Part shown: piece by piece, positions 8,113 to 16,450 of the stretch
How positions within the stretch are numbered: the stretch's first letter is position 1
Layout: the number at the start of each line of letters is the position of its first letter
Origin: Deltaproteobacteria bacterium
GTDB taxonomy: Bacteria > Myxococcota > XYA12-FULL-58-9 > JAFGEK01
Reading direction: 5' to 3'
NCBI GenBank assembly: GCA_016931625.1
Contig: JAFGEK010000073.1
Span: 1-41,291 of the forward strand
Length of the DNA stretch: 41,291 nucleotides
Made by a program: the position numbers and the translations under genes
Notes under the pieces: generated by a model
Databases searched by the model: none
Told to the model about the DNA's origin: nothing
What the model saw: the letters and a program-made list of their open reading frames with translations, nothing else

Positions 8113-8735
8113 CCTATCTGTGTCAAGCATTGTTCATGTCCAATAGAATTGCAACTGCCAGGCACACAGTAGCGTATTAAAATACTATCTAAATAAGTGT
8201 ATGCCTCACGACCACTGAATGTGAGACTATGTTCTCCTTTTAAAAGACTCCATATTGTTGGTTCACGATCACTACAGGTATCGCTGCAGGTCTCTTCAGT
8301 GCTAATATTGGTTACATTTACAGCTTGCCAAGAAAATTCAGATAACTGACCAGCATGATAAACGGTTGGTTCGTTGCCGGTTGTTGCGCCATCATCAATT
8401 GTTACAAAAAACGAATTACAGGCGCCACTGTTAGTACAGTAGGGTAATACAGGTTGGGTGCGTATGCGAGCATCGATGACATACTGGCCTGAATAAGGAG
8501 CAAAAAAAGTAAAACTAAATAAGCCCGCATTCTCTTCGTTAGTAAACACATAGTTACCTCCAGAGGCATTTACATCATCGCCAATTTGCATCGGGGTTAC
8601 TATTTGGGCATCTTCAGCTTCTAAATAAATACAAGCAGATTCTGGATAGGCTTCAATGTTACGATAGCCACAGCCACTATTAGTTATAGCTGTAAAAAAT
8701 ATTGCGATTATAATTATATAGAGATTACTGGTCAC
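8094..8735 (-). CDS. CBM6/CBM35-like lipoprotein, probably 3'-truncated
   Basis: A 213-residue lipoprotein with a signal peptide and lipobox (NSGC, Cys22), followed by a beta-sandwich resembling family 6/35 carbohydrate-binding modules: YLEAEDAQIV near the start, a GGNYVFTNEE strand, then FTFFAPYSGQYVIDARIRT and a closing KGEHSLTFSGREAYTYLDSI strand. Cysteine pairs in the loops suggest disulfides. The last residues (VPGSCNSIGHEQCL) look like the beginning of a cysteine-rich region, but the frame ends shortly after entering a GC-rich foreign segment, so the native C-terminus is probably lost. The ATG overlaps the stop of the anti-sigma gene by four bases, so it is translationally coupled and the likely surface output of that regulatory operon. 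Confidence 0.7.
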   Translation of the reverse strand: MTSNLYIIIIAIFFTAITNSGCGYRNIEAYPESACIYLEAEDAQIVTPMQIGDDVNASGGNYVFTNEENAGLFSFTFFAPYSGQYVIDARIRTQPVLPYCTNSGACNSFFVTIDDGATTGNEPTVYHAGQLSEFSWQAVNVTNISTEETCSDTCSDREPTIWSLLKGEHSLTFSGREAYTYLDSILIRYCVPGSCNSIGHEQCLTQIGKSRLP

Positions 8736-9994
8736 TTTCTCGCCTCTAATGCACGCAATAATTGCACAGCATCGTTGTGAAAACGACCTTGTGGATAATT
8801 GGTAATATATTTTTTAAGTAATTTTAATCCACGCTGTTTGTTAGGCGAATGATCAATGGCAAGCTGTGCTGCAGCATAAAAAGCATCTTCGGCTTGAGTT
8901 GTGCCCGGGTAAGTGCGGGTGACGGTTAAATAACTTTCAATGGCAATAGCCGGATGTCCGTCAGCAAGTTCTGCCTCGGCTTCAACAATCGCCAGTTCGG
9001 CGAGCCAATGCTTATTATATCGAGTATTATTACGGGCACGGCGAATAAGTATACGCGCCTCTTTGATACGGCGTGCCTTAATACGTGTGCGTATTTCAGC
9101 TATACTTGGAGTTTTGGGTGCTAACGTTTTATCTGATTTCGTCGATTTGACTATAGCTTTATTGGTAGATGATGTGGCGCCTATAGCATTGTTTGTAACC
9201 GAAGACTTCATACTTAAAGAATTAGCTTTGATCCGTTGGGCTTTACCTGAACCAAGAATACTATTTTGACCAGTAGCGATCTCAGTGACTTCGATTTGTC
9301 CTTGCTGTACTGTAACCACTGTTGTTGTAGCAATATCATTGCGCTTTACGGTAAAGCGAGTACCGATTACACGTATTTTTGCCTCAGCAGTTGCTACGAG
9401 TAATGGTGCGTTTTGTGGCTGTGGCTTGACCTGTAGATTAATAGAGCCTTTATGAAGAACGATTTTTGTGTTTAATTTATTATTAATATAAACTTTGGTG
9501 CCTGTATTTAGTTGTATCTGTGACTTGTCTCTAAGTTGCAACATCGCATCGCTTTTGGCGAACAGCAGAACTTCATCAATGAACAAATCACCGTCTTTAA
9601 GTAACGATACGTTATCAATTGCAACTTGGCCAGCAATAATTTTATTGCCATGATTTTCAAACCGCTTCATGAAAGCAATGCCAATTACAGCGCAAATAAG
9701 TGTAGCCAAGGCCAAACCGAGAACTGGCCTAAGCATTATGCGGCGTTTGGGTGTGGCTATAGATAATCGGGCAATGGTAGAAGATAAAAGTCGTTGCTGC
9801 TCATTATCATTAAGTATTGGTGGTAAGGTTTGCCTAAGTTCATAAAGAGCAGTTTGTACTAAAATTTTGTATGAATGACAGCTTTTGCAATCTTGTAAAT
9901 GTTGAGCTGACGCTACCGCAAGAGATGCATCAGGTGAGCCTTCTAAAGTTAGTTGCACTAATTCTTCGCGTATAATTTTGCATCTATCAATCAT
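8732..9994 (-). CDS. FecR-type anti-sigma factor with zinc-finger N-terminus and TPR C-terminus
   Basis: A 420-residue membrane protein in three parts. Residues 1-45 carry a zinc-binding anti-sigma motif (HLQDCKSC). A transmembrane helix (about 87-105) is followed by a FecR-like periplasmic domain (about 115-255: DGDLFIDEVLLFAKSDAM, IRVIGTRFTVKRN, VVTVQQGQIEV). The C-terminus (about 295-420) has tetratricopeptide-like helices ending FHNDAVQLLRALEARK, similar to the YbgF/BamD type. It would hold the ECF sigma factor at the membrane and release it on an envelope signal. A strong AGGAGGTGA ribosome site lies inside the end of the sigma gene, and the two frames overlap by 8 bp, as expected for a stoichiometric sigma/anti-sigma pair. 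Confidence 0.85.
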   Translation of the reverse strand: MIDRCKIIREELVQLTLEGSPDASLAVASAQHLQDCKSCHSYKILVQTALYELRQTLPPILNDNEQQRLLSSTIARLSIATPKRRIMLRPVLGLALATLICAVIGIAFMKRFENHGNKIIAGQVAIDNVSLLKDGDLFIDEVLLFAKSDAMLQLRDKSQIQLNTGTKVYINNKLNTKIVLHKGSINLQVKPQPQNAPLLVATAEAKIRVIGTRFTVKRNDIATTTVVTVQQGQIEVTEIATGQNSILGSGKAQRIKANSLSMKSSVTNNAIGATSSTNKAIVKSTKSDKTLAPKTPSIAEIRTRIKARRIKEARILIRRARNNTRYNKHWLAELAIVEAEAELADGHPAIAIESYLTVTRTYPGTTQAEDAFYAAAQLAIDHSPNKQRGLKLLKKYITNYPQGRFHNDAVQLLRALEARK

Positions 9995-10613
9995 TATTAT
10001 TCACCTCCTCCCCATATGAAACACAAGCATTAACTTCTTCAGTCATACCTCGAGCAAAAGCTTTACGCGCCCAATAGAGTCGCAAGCGCGTTGTTGAACG
10101 GCCTGCGTTCATCATCGTGGCGATATCGTCAACACAGTGTCCCATTGCCCGTAATACAAAAGCAATACGATGATTAACAGAAAGTTTTCCAAGTACACGA
10201 TGGCATTTAGCAAGAGCTTCGCGAGCTTCTAAGCGTTGTTGCAAATTTTGAGGATCAACTACTTTCTCTTGCATATAATCCTCACTGCTTACAAATCCGC
10301 GTGTTTTTCTTTGTCGCCAAAAATCTCTTACAACATTCACACATATGCTACCCACCCAGCTAGAAAGCGCAGCTTCTTGGCGCAGATGTTTAAGACCAAT
10401 AAGTAATCGTAGATAGACCGTTTGTTGCAGGTCATCGAGATCTGCCATTGAGCCCACGAGTCTAAATAAAAAGCCACGAACCAAATCAGAGCACTCATAT
10501 AACACCAGTTTTTGAGCTGAACGATCTCCTTGGGTCGCTCGTTTAATTACCTCTTTACTCAAGTCTGAGACACGATTACACCTCTTTGTTGATTTGACGG
10601 AGCTTGAGGTCAT
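9987..10613 (-). CDS. ECF-family RNA polymerase sigma factor
   Basis: A 208-residue group-4 sigma factor. Region 2 (about 40-110) includes DLDDLQQTVYLRLLIGLKHLR and the SSWVGSICVNVVRDFWR DNA-contact segment. Region 4 (about 140-195) includes LSVNHRIAFVLRAMG and a helix-turn-helix (VDDIATMMNAGRSTTRLRLYWARKA is the segment at its end). I chose the ATG at 10613, four bases after the stop of the upstream gene. An in-frame TTG at 10646 would add 11 residues inside that gene and is less likely. The next gene is its membrane anti-sigma factor. Target promoters probably include its own operon. Confidence 0.88.
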   Translation of the reverse strand: MTSSSVKSTKRCNRVSDLSKEVIKRATQGDRSAQKLVLYECSDLVRGFLFRLVGSMADLDDLQQTVYLRLLIGLKHLRQEAALSSWVGSICVNVVRDFWRQRKTRGFVSSEDYMQEKVVDPQNLQQRLEAREALAKCHRVLGKLSVNHRIAFVLRAMGHCVDDIATMMNAGRSTTRLRLYWARKAFARGMTEEVNACVSYGEEVNNND

Positions 10614-10617
10614 TTGA

Positions 10618-11733
10618 CTAAAACCGTGTTGCGATTGCGATCGCAAGGTTAGGTTGCACCCATCCAGACTGATATACAGGTTGTTTAAGTACTAGAATTC
10701 TCAGGTTTTTTCTGAGCACATCAGCTCCGAGGTGTAGCAGAATATCAAAATGAGATGTAGTATGAAGTACTCCTCCGACACCCACGGATATAAATGGAAG
10801 AAGTGTTGAAAGATGACGGGGCATAGTTTCACCTGCGTGCAATTTGGTATCGGTACGAAAATAAAGTACCCCACTTTCAAGATCGGTAAAAAATGAAAAC
10901 ATACCGCCAGCGATTCGTTGTGCAAAATAATAGCGCCCAAGCGCAGCAAATCGTGTAACTGCAGTATTACCTGCACCAGTTTGGGTTATTTCATGATGTC
11001 GCAGGCTTTGGGTACCGCTAATACCTGCTAACCATGATCCTTGAGCCCAAAATATTAATCCCCCAAAAGATGGTATTACCGTTTTAGAAAGAGTTAAGGT
11101 GCTACCCATGGCTATTAATTCAATGCCAACACCTTTTGCTGGTTGAGCATTTTTTTCATGCGCGTCGTTTTCATTAGCCAAAGCAAGCGGTAAAGTCGGC
11201 AAGGTTTTTTGTGCATTTTGTTCAATATGATTGGCATCTTCTTGATGAAGCATCATCGCGGTACGCAAGGCACTGCGTAACTTAATTGCAGCTAAACGAT
11301 AAATCCGCGAATCATTAATCTGATTGCTATTAAAGTTTACTTCTACGGCTAAGGGTTTAGCATCAATTTGATTTACCACCATTACACAGGCAGAAAATCT
11401 AACACCAATATCCACAGCAAGACTTGACCACCAGGCGACATAAGTTGAACTATGTTGTTTTGCTAGTCTTAATGCTACCTGGCGCTGTTCGTCGATATTG
11501 TCGATAAATTTTGTTTTTACAATTTGGTGGGGGATATCATTTAAGTAAACAGACAAATATTTATTTAATATTGTTTTATTTAGACTTTGTTCTAGAGGGG
11601 TATATTCGATTAAAAGCACAGGTGGTGTCTGTAGAGCTAAGAGATCACCAGCACCTACGATGAGAGTAAAAATAACCACCAAAATTTGTAATAATTGGTG
11701 GATATATTGTTTGTAGGATGCTTTATTCTTCAC
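10618..11733 (-). CDS. Exported hypothetical protein co-transcribed with an ECF sigma factor
   Basis: A 371-residue protein starting at GTG (11733), with a hydrophobic signal sequence (residues about 14-34, cleavage near LLA/LQ). The N-terminal half (40-170) is mixed alpha/beta. The C-terminal half (about 200-371) alternates short hydrophobic strands with aromatic residues (FGGLIFWAQGSWLAGISG, AALGRYYFAQRI, VQPNLAIAIATRF with a terminal Phe), suggesting a small outer-membrane barrel. I do not recognise the family. It is first in an operon with the sigma factor (4-bp gap) and anti-sigma factor, so it may be a sensor or a product of that envelope-stress circuit. Confidence 0.65.
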   Translation of the reverse strand: MKNKASYKQYIHQLLQILVVIFTLIVGAGDLLALQTPPVLLIEYTPLEQSLNKTILNKYLSVYLNDIPHQIVKTKFIDNIDEQRQVALRLAKQHSSTYVAWWSSLAVDIGVRFSACVMVVNQIDAKPLAVEVNFNSNQINDSRIYRLAAIKLRSALRTAMMLHQEDANHIEQNAQKTLPTLPLALANENDAHEKNAQPAKGVGIELIAMGSTLTLSKTVIPSFGGLIFWAQGSWLAGISGTQSLRHHEITQTGAGNTAVTRFAALGRYYFAQRIAGGMFSFFTDLESGVLYFRTDTKLHAGETMPRHLSTLLPFISVGVGGVLHTTSHFDILLHLGADVLRKNLRILVLKQPVYQSGWVQPNLAIAIATRF

Positions 11734-11831
11734 AACAGACCTACACCAAGGGCTATCTCGAAAAGTGATTAAATTACATTAAAGATAAATAACTCCATTT
11801 CTCCGCGGCGGTATTTTAAATGAATTCAATG

Positions 11832-13742
11832 CTAAAGTGTGGCTAATTTCTGCAATGATTGCAAGTACGCCTGTGGTACACCAATGTCAAATCGCTGTCC
11901 TTGTACCATGTAACCAATAACTCCATCTTCTCGGCGTAGCCTATCAAGGCAAGAAGTAAGTTGAAATTCGCCTTTTTCCCTAATGTTGTTTGCTATATGC
12001 TCTTCTAAATAGTTGAAAATTTGTGCTGATAAAACATATTGTCCAAAAATAGTGCAATATTGATCTTCTGGTAGTCCTGCCATGCGTAAATACTGAGTGG
12101 CATATTCAATGTTAGGTTTTTCGGCAAACTCAGATATTGTCATTGTTGATGGCGGATCTAGCCAAGTGCCAACTACTGTTCCAAAATGATGAATTAATTC
12201 TGCGGGTGTAGTATGTAATCCTACAACGCTTTGTCCGTATTTTTCATAAACCTCAAGCAATTGGCGGGCGCAGGCCGTATCAGTATTTGAGGCATATAAA
12301 TGGTCACCGAGCATTAACAAGAAAGGCTCATTACCTACCCATTCACGAGTGCAGTATACAGCGTCACCAAAACCATTTTGAGTTTCTTGTTCAATAAAAG
12401 TAATTTTATGTCCGATATTAAGTATATAATCAGATAATTCCTTAGCTTCTTTTGATAACTTTGCATAATGTTCTATTACTGGTGGTGTGTGAAAATAGTC
12501 TTCAAATAATTGCTGGTCACCTTTTTGTACTATAATGCATATTTTTTCAATATCAGCAGCTAGCGCTTCTTCAACTATTAATTGAATAACCGGCTTGGCT
12601 ATGCCGTGTTTGTCAATTATTGGAAACATTTCTTTTTTCATGGTTTTAGTGGCTGGAAATAGTCTAGTGCCAAATCCAGCCGCAGGAATTACTGCCTTTC
12701 GTACTTTTTTTGCACAAGAGAGTATAAGCTTAAGGCATTTCATCTGCAGCTCAGATTCAATAATTTCAATTACTTTATTTTGAGTGTCTTCATTTTTAAC
12801 CAGTAATTGTGCAGTGCCGTCTCCCTGTGAACCTACCCCTTTGCCCCCGAGAATATAGGGTTGCAATGCCGGGTAAGTTAGCAATTTATGCAATACCGGC
12901 GCCGTGAGTTGCGACGGGCATGCGGGTTGGCAGTACGTATCAAATTCTGCCTGCGATTTAGTCATTAATTTACCAAGAGTATTGGCGTCTCCAGTTTCAA
13001 TAGCTTTCACTGCTTGTTTGGTAATATCTGTACTGATAACGCCTAAATATTTTTGTACACCACGCTGTAGTTCATTATCAGCGAAAGGATAACATTTATT
13101 TAATTTGCTAAGAATTTCGCGAGTGTCTTTGCCTGCGCAAAGATCTACAATGACAAAGTAAAAATTATCACCAATTGGTATTTCATCAACTTCAATGCGA
13201 TCACCATCAAAAGTCATTATTACTGGGCGGGTGCCATAAGCACAACCTTGATCTAATCGACCACAACGAGATGGAGTAGTGATCTCACCCAAGTAACCAA
13301 ATTCCATCTCGCCGCGTATTGTCATTTTTAAATCGTATATTCGATTAAAAGCACGAGCTACAAGGACGCAGGTGGCAGCACTAGAAGATAACCCCTTTTT
13401 CACTGGAAGATCAGTATGGTAATTATTAATTTCTAAACCATATACGCGATAATGGGTTAGTATTTGATAAGCAACTCCAGCTATATAGCTAAACATACCG
13501 CCGTTTTGCGCGGCGGCAAGGAGTTTTTCTCTATCCATGGGCAAATCTAAAACTTCATCATTTAGAGATGTTCTAAAAATGAGTCTAGATGGGTGAGGTG
13601 TTACTTCAGAATATAGGCCTTGATTTGTTCCAGAAATTAGAGCGAATCCCATTTCTAAATCGCCATTTATGCGACGATATCCACCAGCCCAATCAGTATG
13701 TTCCCCAAAAAGACAAATACGACCTGGAACAAAGATTTTCAT
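11832..13742 (-). CDS. Bifunctional GHMP sugar kinase / UTP-sugar-1-phosphate uridylyltransferase
   Basis: A 636-residue fusion of two normally separate enzymes. Residues 1-340 are a galactokinase-like GHMP kinase: PGRICLFGEHTDWAGGY (6-22) for sugar binding, KKGLSSSAA (115-123) for ATP binding, the probable catalytic Asp164 in CGRLDQGCAYG, and GGKGVGSQGDGT (299-310). Residues 345-636 are GalU-like: KAVIPAAGFGTRLFPATKT (349-367), KKEMFPIIDK (369-378), and later FAEKP and a LMLGDHLYAS segment that would hold the metal-binding Asp. Together they could convert a free monosaccharide to its 1-phosphate and then to a UDP-sugar. The order is opposite to Bacteroides FKP, which has pyrophosphorylase first. 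The sugar is not predictable here. The intact frame argues against a sequencing join. It is divergent from the histidine kinase gene. Confidence 0.85.
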   Translation of the reverse strand: MKIFVPGRICLFGEHTDWAGGYRRINGDLEMGFALISGTNQGLYSEVTPHPSRLIFRTSLNDEVLDLPMDREKLLAAAQNGGMFSYIAGVAYQILTHYRVYGLEINNYHTDLPVKKGLSSSAATCVLVARAFNRIYDLKMTIRGEMEFGYLGEITTPSRCGRLDQGCAYGTRPVIMTFDGDRIEVDEIPIGDNFYFVIVDLCAGKDTREILSKLNKCYPFADNELQRGVQKYLGVISTDITKQAVKAIETGDANTLGKLMTKSQAEFDTYCQPACPSQLTAPVLHKLLTYPALQPYILGGKGVGSQGDGTAQLLVKNEDTQNKVIEIIESELQMKCLKLILSCAKKVRKAVIPAAGFGTRLFPATKTMKKEMFPIIDKHGIAKPVIQLIVEEALAADIEKICIIVQKGDQQLFEDYFHTPPVIEHYAKLSKEAKELSDYILNIGHKITFIEQETQNGFGDAVYCTREWVGNEPFLLMLGDHLYASNTDTACARQLLEVYEKYGQSVVGLHTTPAELIHHFGTVVGTWLDPPSTMTISEFAEKPNIEYATQYLRMAGLPEDQYCTIFGQYVLSAQIFNYLEEHIANNIREKGEFQLTSCLDRLRREDGVIGYMVQGQRFDIGVPQAYLQSLQKLATL

Positions 13743-13967
13743 TAATTTTCACGCTTTCAGTCTACAATTTGAATGACACACTAAAAATAACTTTTTTGGT
13801 AATTTTGGCTAAAATCGAGTATAAGCTTTTTAGATACTGACTTTGTTTTCTTTATGCCACAATTGTTGTCATTATCATTAGTTATTTAATAGCATCAAGA
13901 TGTTAGTAGCGCAGCGAGATTGGTGCTTGTATTTTAAGGCAAAAACGCCGCTTATAGACAGCTACAT

Positions 13968-16424
13968 ATGAACCAGTCTCAATCAACAAAGCAGTTTGCA
14001 ACTGCTAATTTAGATGAGCAATTTCGTTTTGCTTTCGCAAATTCCCCTATAGGCCTAGCTCTTTGCAACTCTGAAGGTATCTGTATTGAAGCAAATTATA
14101 AAATGATATCTATGCTTGAATATTCGATTTCAGACATTAAAGGAAAGGTAATAGCATCTTTTGCATATGCTGACGACTCCATTCTCATTACTGAAAAACA
14201 GCAACAATTAAACAACACTCAGACAAACTTGGTGTTTGAATCACGTTTTAAAACCAATTCAGGCAATATATTTTGGGCTGAAGTTAATATTTTTTTAATT
14301 CAAGATATTAATAGTGGGCCTGCTTATTTTCTTATTTCAATATTAGATATTACTAAATTGAAATCAGCTGAAACCGAAATTAGCTATCTCTTAAATCTGC
14401 AAAAAGAAGAAAAGGCGTTTGCTGAAAGCATAGTGCAAACCGCTCAAGCTATTGTGTTAGTTCTCAGTCCATTTGGTAAAATTGTTACCTTTAATCCATA
14501 TTTAGAGAAATTATCAGGGTGGAGTTTAAAAGAAGTTATAGGTCGGGATTGGTTTGATGTTTTTTTGCCACAAAAAGTTCGAGAATACACACGCGAATTA
14601 TTTCAACGTGCTATCGCTGATTCGCCAACTCAAGGTAATATTGATTGCATTGTCACACGTGATGGTCGTGAGCTTTATATTGAGTGGTATGATAAAACTT
14701 TAAAAGATTCAAATGGTTATATTACCGGTTTACTATCAGTTGGGCAGGATGTAACAGCGCGTAAAAAAGTAGAAGAGACTTTAAATTATCAAAAGATGCT
14801 GCTTGAATCACAAAATCAAGCATCCCTGGATGGTATTATTAATATAGACGTTCAAGGACGTATTTTGTGGCACAATCGTAGGTTTGTCGACATGTGGGGG
14901 ATACCGCAAGAGGTGCTAGCAGTAGGACATGAAGGGGCAATTCTTAATTACATACGCACCCAAATTCGTGATCCTGATACATTTTTGGATAAATTAAATA
15001 ACCACAATGTACTTGAAGATAGCAGAAGCCAAAATGAATTTTATTCAAATGATGGTCGAGTTTTTGATTGCTATTGCTCGCCGATGATGAATGATGAAGG
15101 CAAGCTTTTGGGTCGCGTATGTGTATTTCGTGACATCACCGAACGTAAACTTGCTGAAACCGAACGACAGCAATTACAAACTCGTCTGGCTCAATCTGAT
15201 CGTTTATCTAGCATGGGGATGTTAGCCGCAGGTGTGGCACATGAAATTAATAATCCACTTTCATACGTATTATATAATATTGAAAGTTTAGTAGAGGATA
15301 TACCAAAACTTTCTGAATTTACTCAGCGTTGTCATGCAGCATTATTAGCTCAGGTCGGCCAGGAGGATATATTAGAAATATTAGGGGATACCCAGCGTGT
15401 TTTTGACCGTATGTTATTTGATGATGTAAGTGATCGTTTGCGTGACGCTCTCTCTGGAGCTTATCGAATAAAAAACATATCACGTAGTCTTGGTACTTTT
15501 TCACGTGTTGAACATAATAGGTTGGCTCCAGTAAATATTCAAACTTGTATAGAACATGCCGCAGCGATGGGATTTAATGAAATCAAATATCGCGCTAGGT
15601 TCGTTAAAGATTTTTCACAAGTGCCGTTAGTGTTAGCTTCTGATGGAAAATTGGCACAAGTGTTTTTAAATTTACTAATTAATGCAGCTCATTCAATCGA
15701 TGAAGGTCATGTTTCACAAAATGAGGTTCGCGTACGTACTTGGAGTATTGATGACAAGGTATTTGCTGAAGTGAGTGATACCGGTAAAGGAATAGCACCA
15801 GAAAATCAAAAGAAGATTTTTGACCCATTTTTTAGCACCAAAGGTATTGGAGTAGGTACTGGACTAGGTCTCTCCATATGCAAAAATATAATTGAAGAAT
15901 TCGGCGGTACGATTTCTTTCACAAGTGAATTAGGTAAAGGCACAAAATTTTTAATTATCTTGCCACGCCTACCTGAAGATTGGGACAAAAATATAGAAAC
16001 AAACGAAATTTATGATGACTCAGAAAAATCATCAATACGAGGCCGTATTCTTATTATTGATGATGAAGCAAGTATTAGGTCATCTATTAATAAGATGCTA
16101 AGACATGAGCATAATATTATATCTGTCGAATCAGGTCTTGAAGCAAAAGATTTAATCGAAAAAGATCAAAACTTTGATTTAATTTTTTGTGATTTAATGA
16201 TGCCAGAAATGTCAGGCATGGAGTTACATTCTTGGCTAACAAAGCATCATAATAAACTAGCTGAGCAGGTAGTTTTTATTACCGGTGGTGCTTTTACCCC
16301 AGGCGCTTCTGAGTATTTATCGAAGGTTGGTAATTTACGTTTAGAAAAGCCTTTTGATACTAAAAATTTTAAAAAAATAACTAATGAATTATTGTTAGCT
16401 TCTAAAAGCCGTAACATTGTTTAG
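13968..16424 (+). CDS. Hybrid sensor histidine kinase (PAS x3, HisKA, HATPase, REC)
   Basis: An 818-residue signalling protein with no obvious transmembrane helix, so probably cytoplasmic. Three PAS domains lie at about 17-130, 150-270 and 280-395; PAS boundaries end in typical DIT(K/E) motifs. The HisKA dimerisation helix carries the phospho-acceptor His425 in AAGVAHEINNPLSY. The ATPase domain shows the N box (AQVFLNLLINAAHSI), G1 (SDTGKGIAPENQKKIFDPFF) and G2 (GTGLGLSICKNII). A C-terminal receiver (about 690-810) has the acidic IIDDE pair, the phospho-acceptor Asp742 in FCDLMMP and the conserved Lys in LEKPFD. No partner regulator is adjacent, so its output is unknown. Its stop codon lies in a hairpin shared with the convergent TPR gene. 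Confidence 0.9.
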   Translation: MNQSQSTKQFATANLDEQFRFAFANSPIGLALCNSEGICIEANYKMISMLEYSISDIKGKVIASFAYADDSILITEKQQQLNNTQTNLVFESRFKTNSGNIFWAEVNIFLIQDINSGPAYFLISILDITKLKSAETEISYLLNLQKEEKAFAESIVQTAQAIVLVLSPFGKIVTFNPYLEKLSGWSLKEVIGRDWFDVFLPQKVREYTRELFQRAIADSPTQGNIDCIVTRDGRELYIEWYDKTLKDSNGYITGLLSVGQDVTARKKVEETLNYQKMLLESQNQASLDGIINIDVQGRILWHNRRFVDMWGIPQEVLAVGHEGAILNYIRTQIRDPDTFLDKLNNHNVLEDSRSQNEFYSNDGRVFDCYCSPMMNDEGKLLGRVCVFRDITERKLAETERQQLQTRLAQSDRLSSMGMLAAGVAHEINNPLSYVLYNIESLVEDIPKLSEFTQRCHAALLAQVGQEDILEILGDTQRVFDRMLFDDVSDRLRDALSGAYRIKNISRSLGTFSRVEHNRLAPVNIQTCIEHAAAMGFNEIKYRARFVKDFSQVPLVLASDGKLAQVFLNLLINAAHSIDEGHVSQNEVRVRTWSIDDKVFAEVSDTGKGIAPENQKKIFDPFFSTKGIGVGTGLGLSICKNIIEEFGGTISFTSELGKGTKFLIILPRLPEDWDKNIETNEIYDDSEKSSIRGRILIIDDEASIRSSINKMLRHEHNIISVESGLEAKDLIEKDQNFDLIFCDLMMPEMSGMELHSWLTKHHNKLAEQVVFITGGAFTPGASEYLSKVGNLRLEKPFDTKNFKKITNELLLASKSRNIV

Positions 16425-16450
16425 AGCAGTTCAAGAGGAAACTGCTCTAA
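16421..16450. terminator. Bidirectional hairpin containing both convergent stop codons
   Basis: A perfect 11-bp inverted repeat (TTAGAGCAGTT, 8-nt loop, AACTGCTCTAA) lies between convergent genes. Its left arm contains the TAG of the histidine kinase (16422-16424), and its right arm contains the TAG of the TPR lipoprotein read on the other strand (16447-16449). There is no long T-run on either side, so factor-independent termination may be weak; it may instead protect 3' ends. Confidence 0.65.

Noticed and set aside
7984-8172. Plus-strand 62-codon frame in the GC-rich segment
   Set aside because: It spans the boundary between the GC-rich piece and antisense of the CBM6-like lipoprotein, and GC-rich DNA gives long open frames by chance.
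10614-10646. TTG start of the ECF sigma factor
   Set aside because: It would add 11 residues overlapping the upstream gene; ATG at 10613 follows that gene's stop by four bases and fits the operon pattern.
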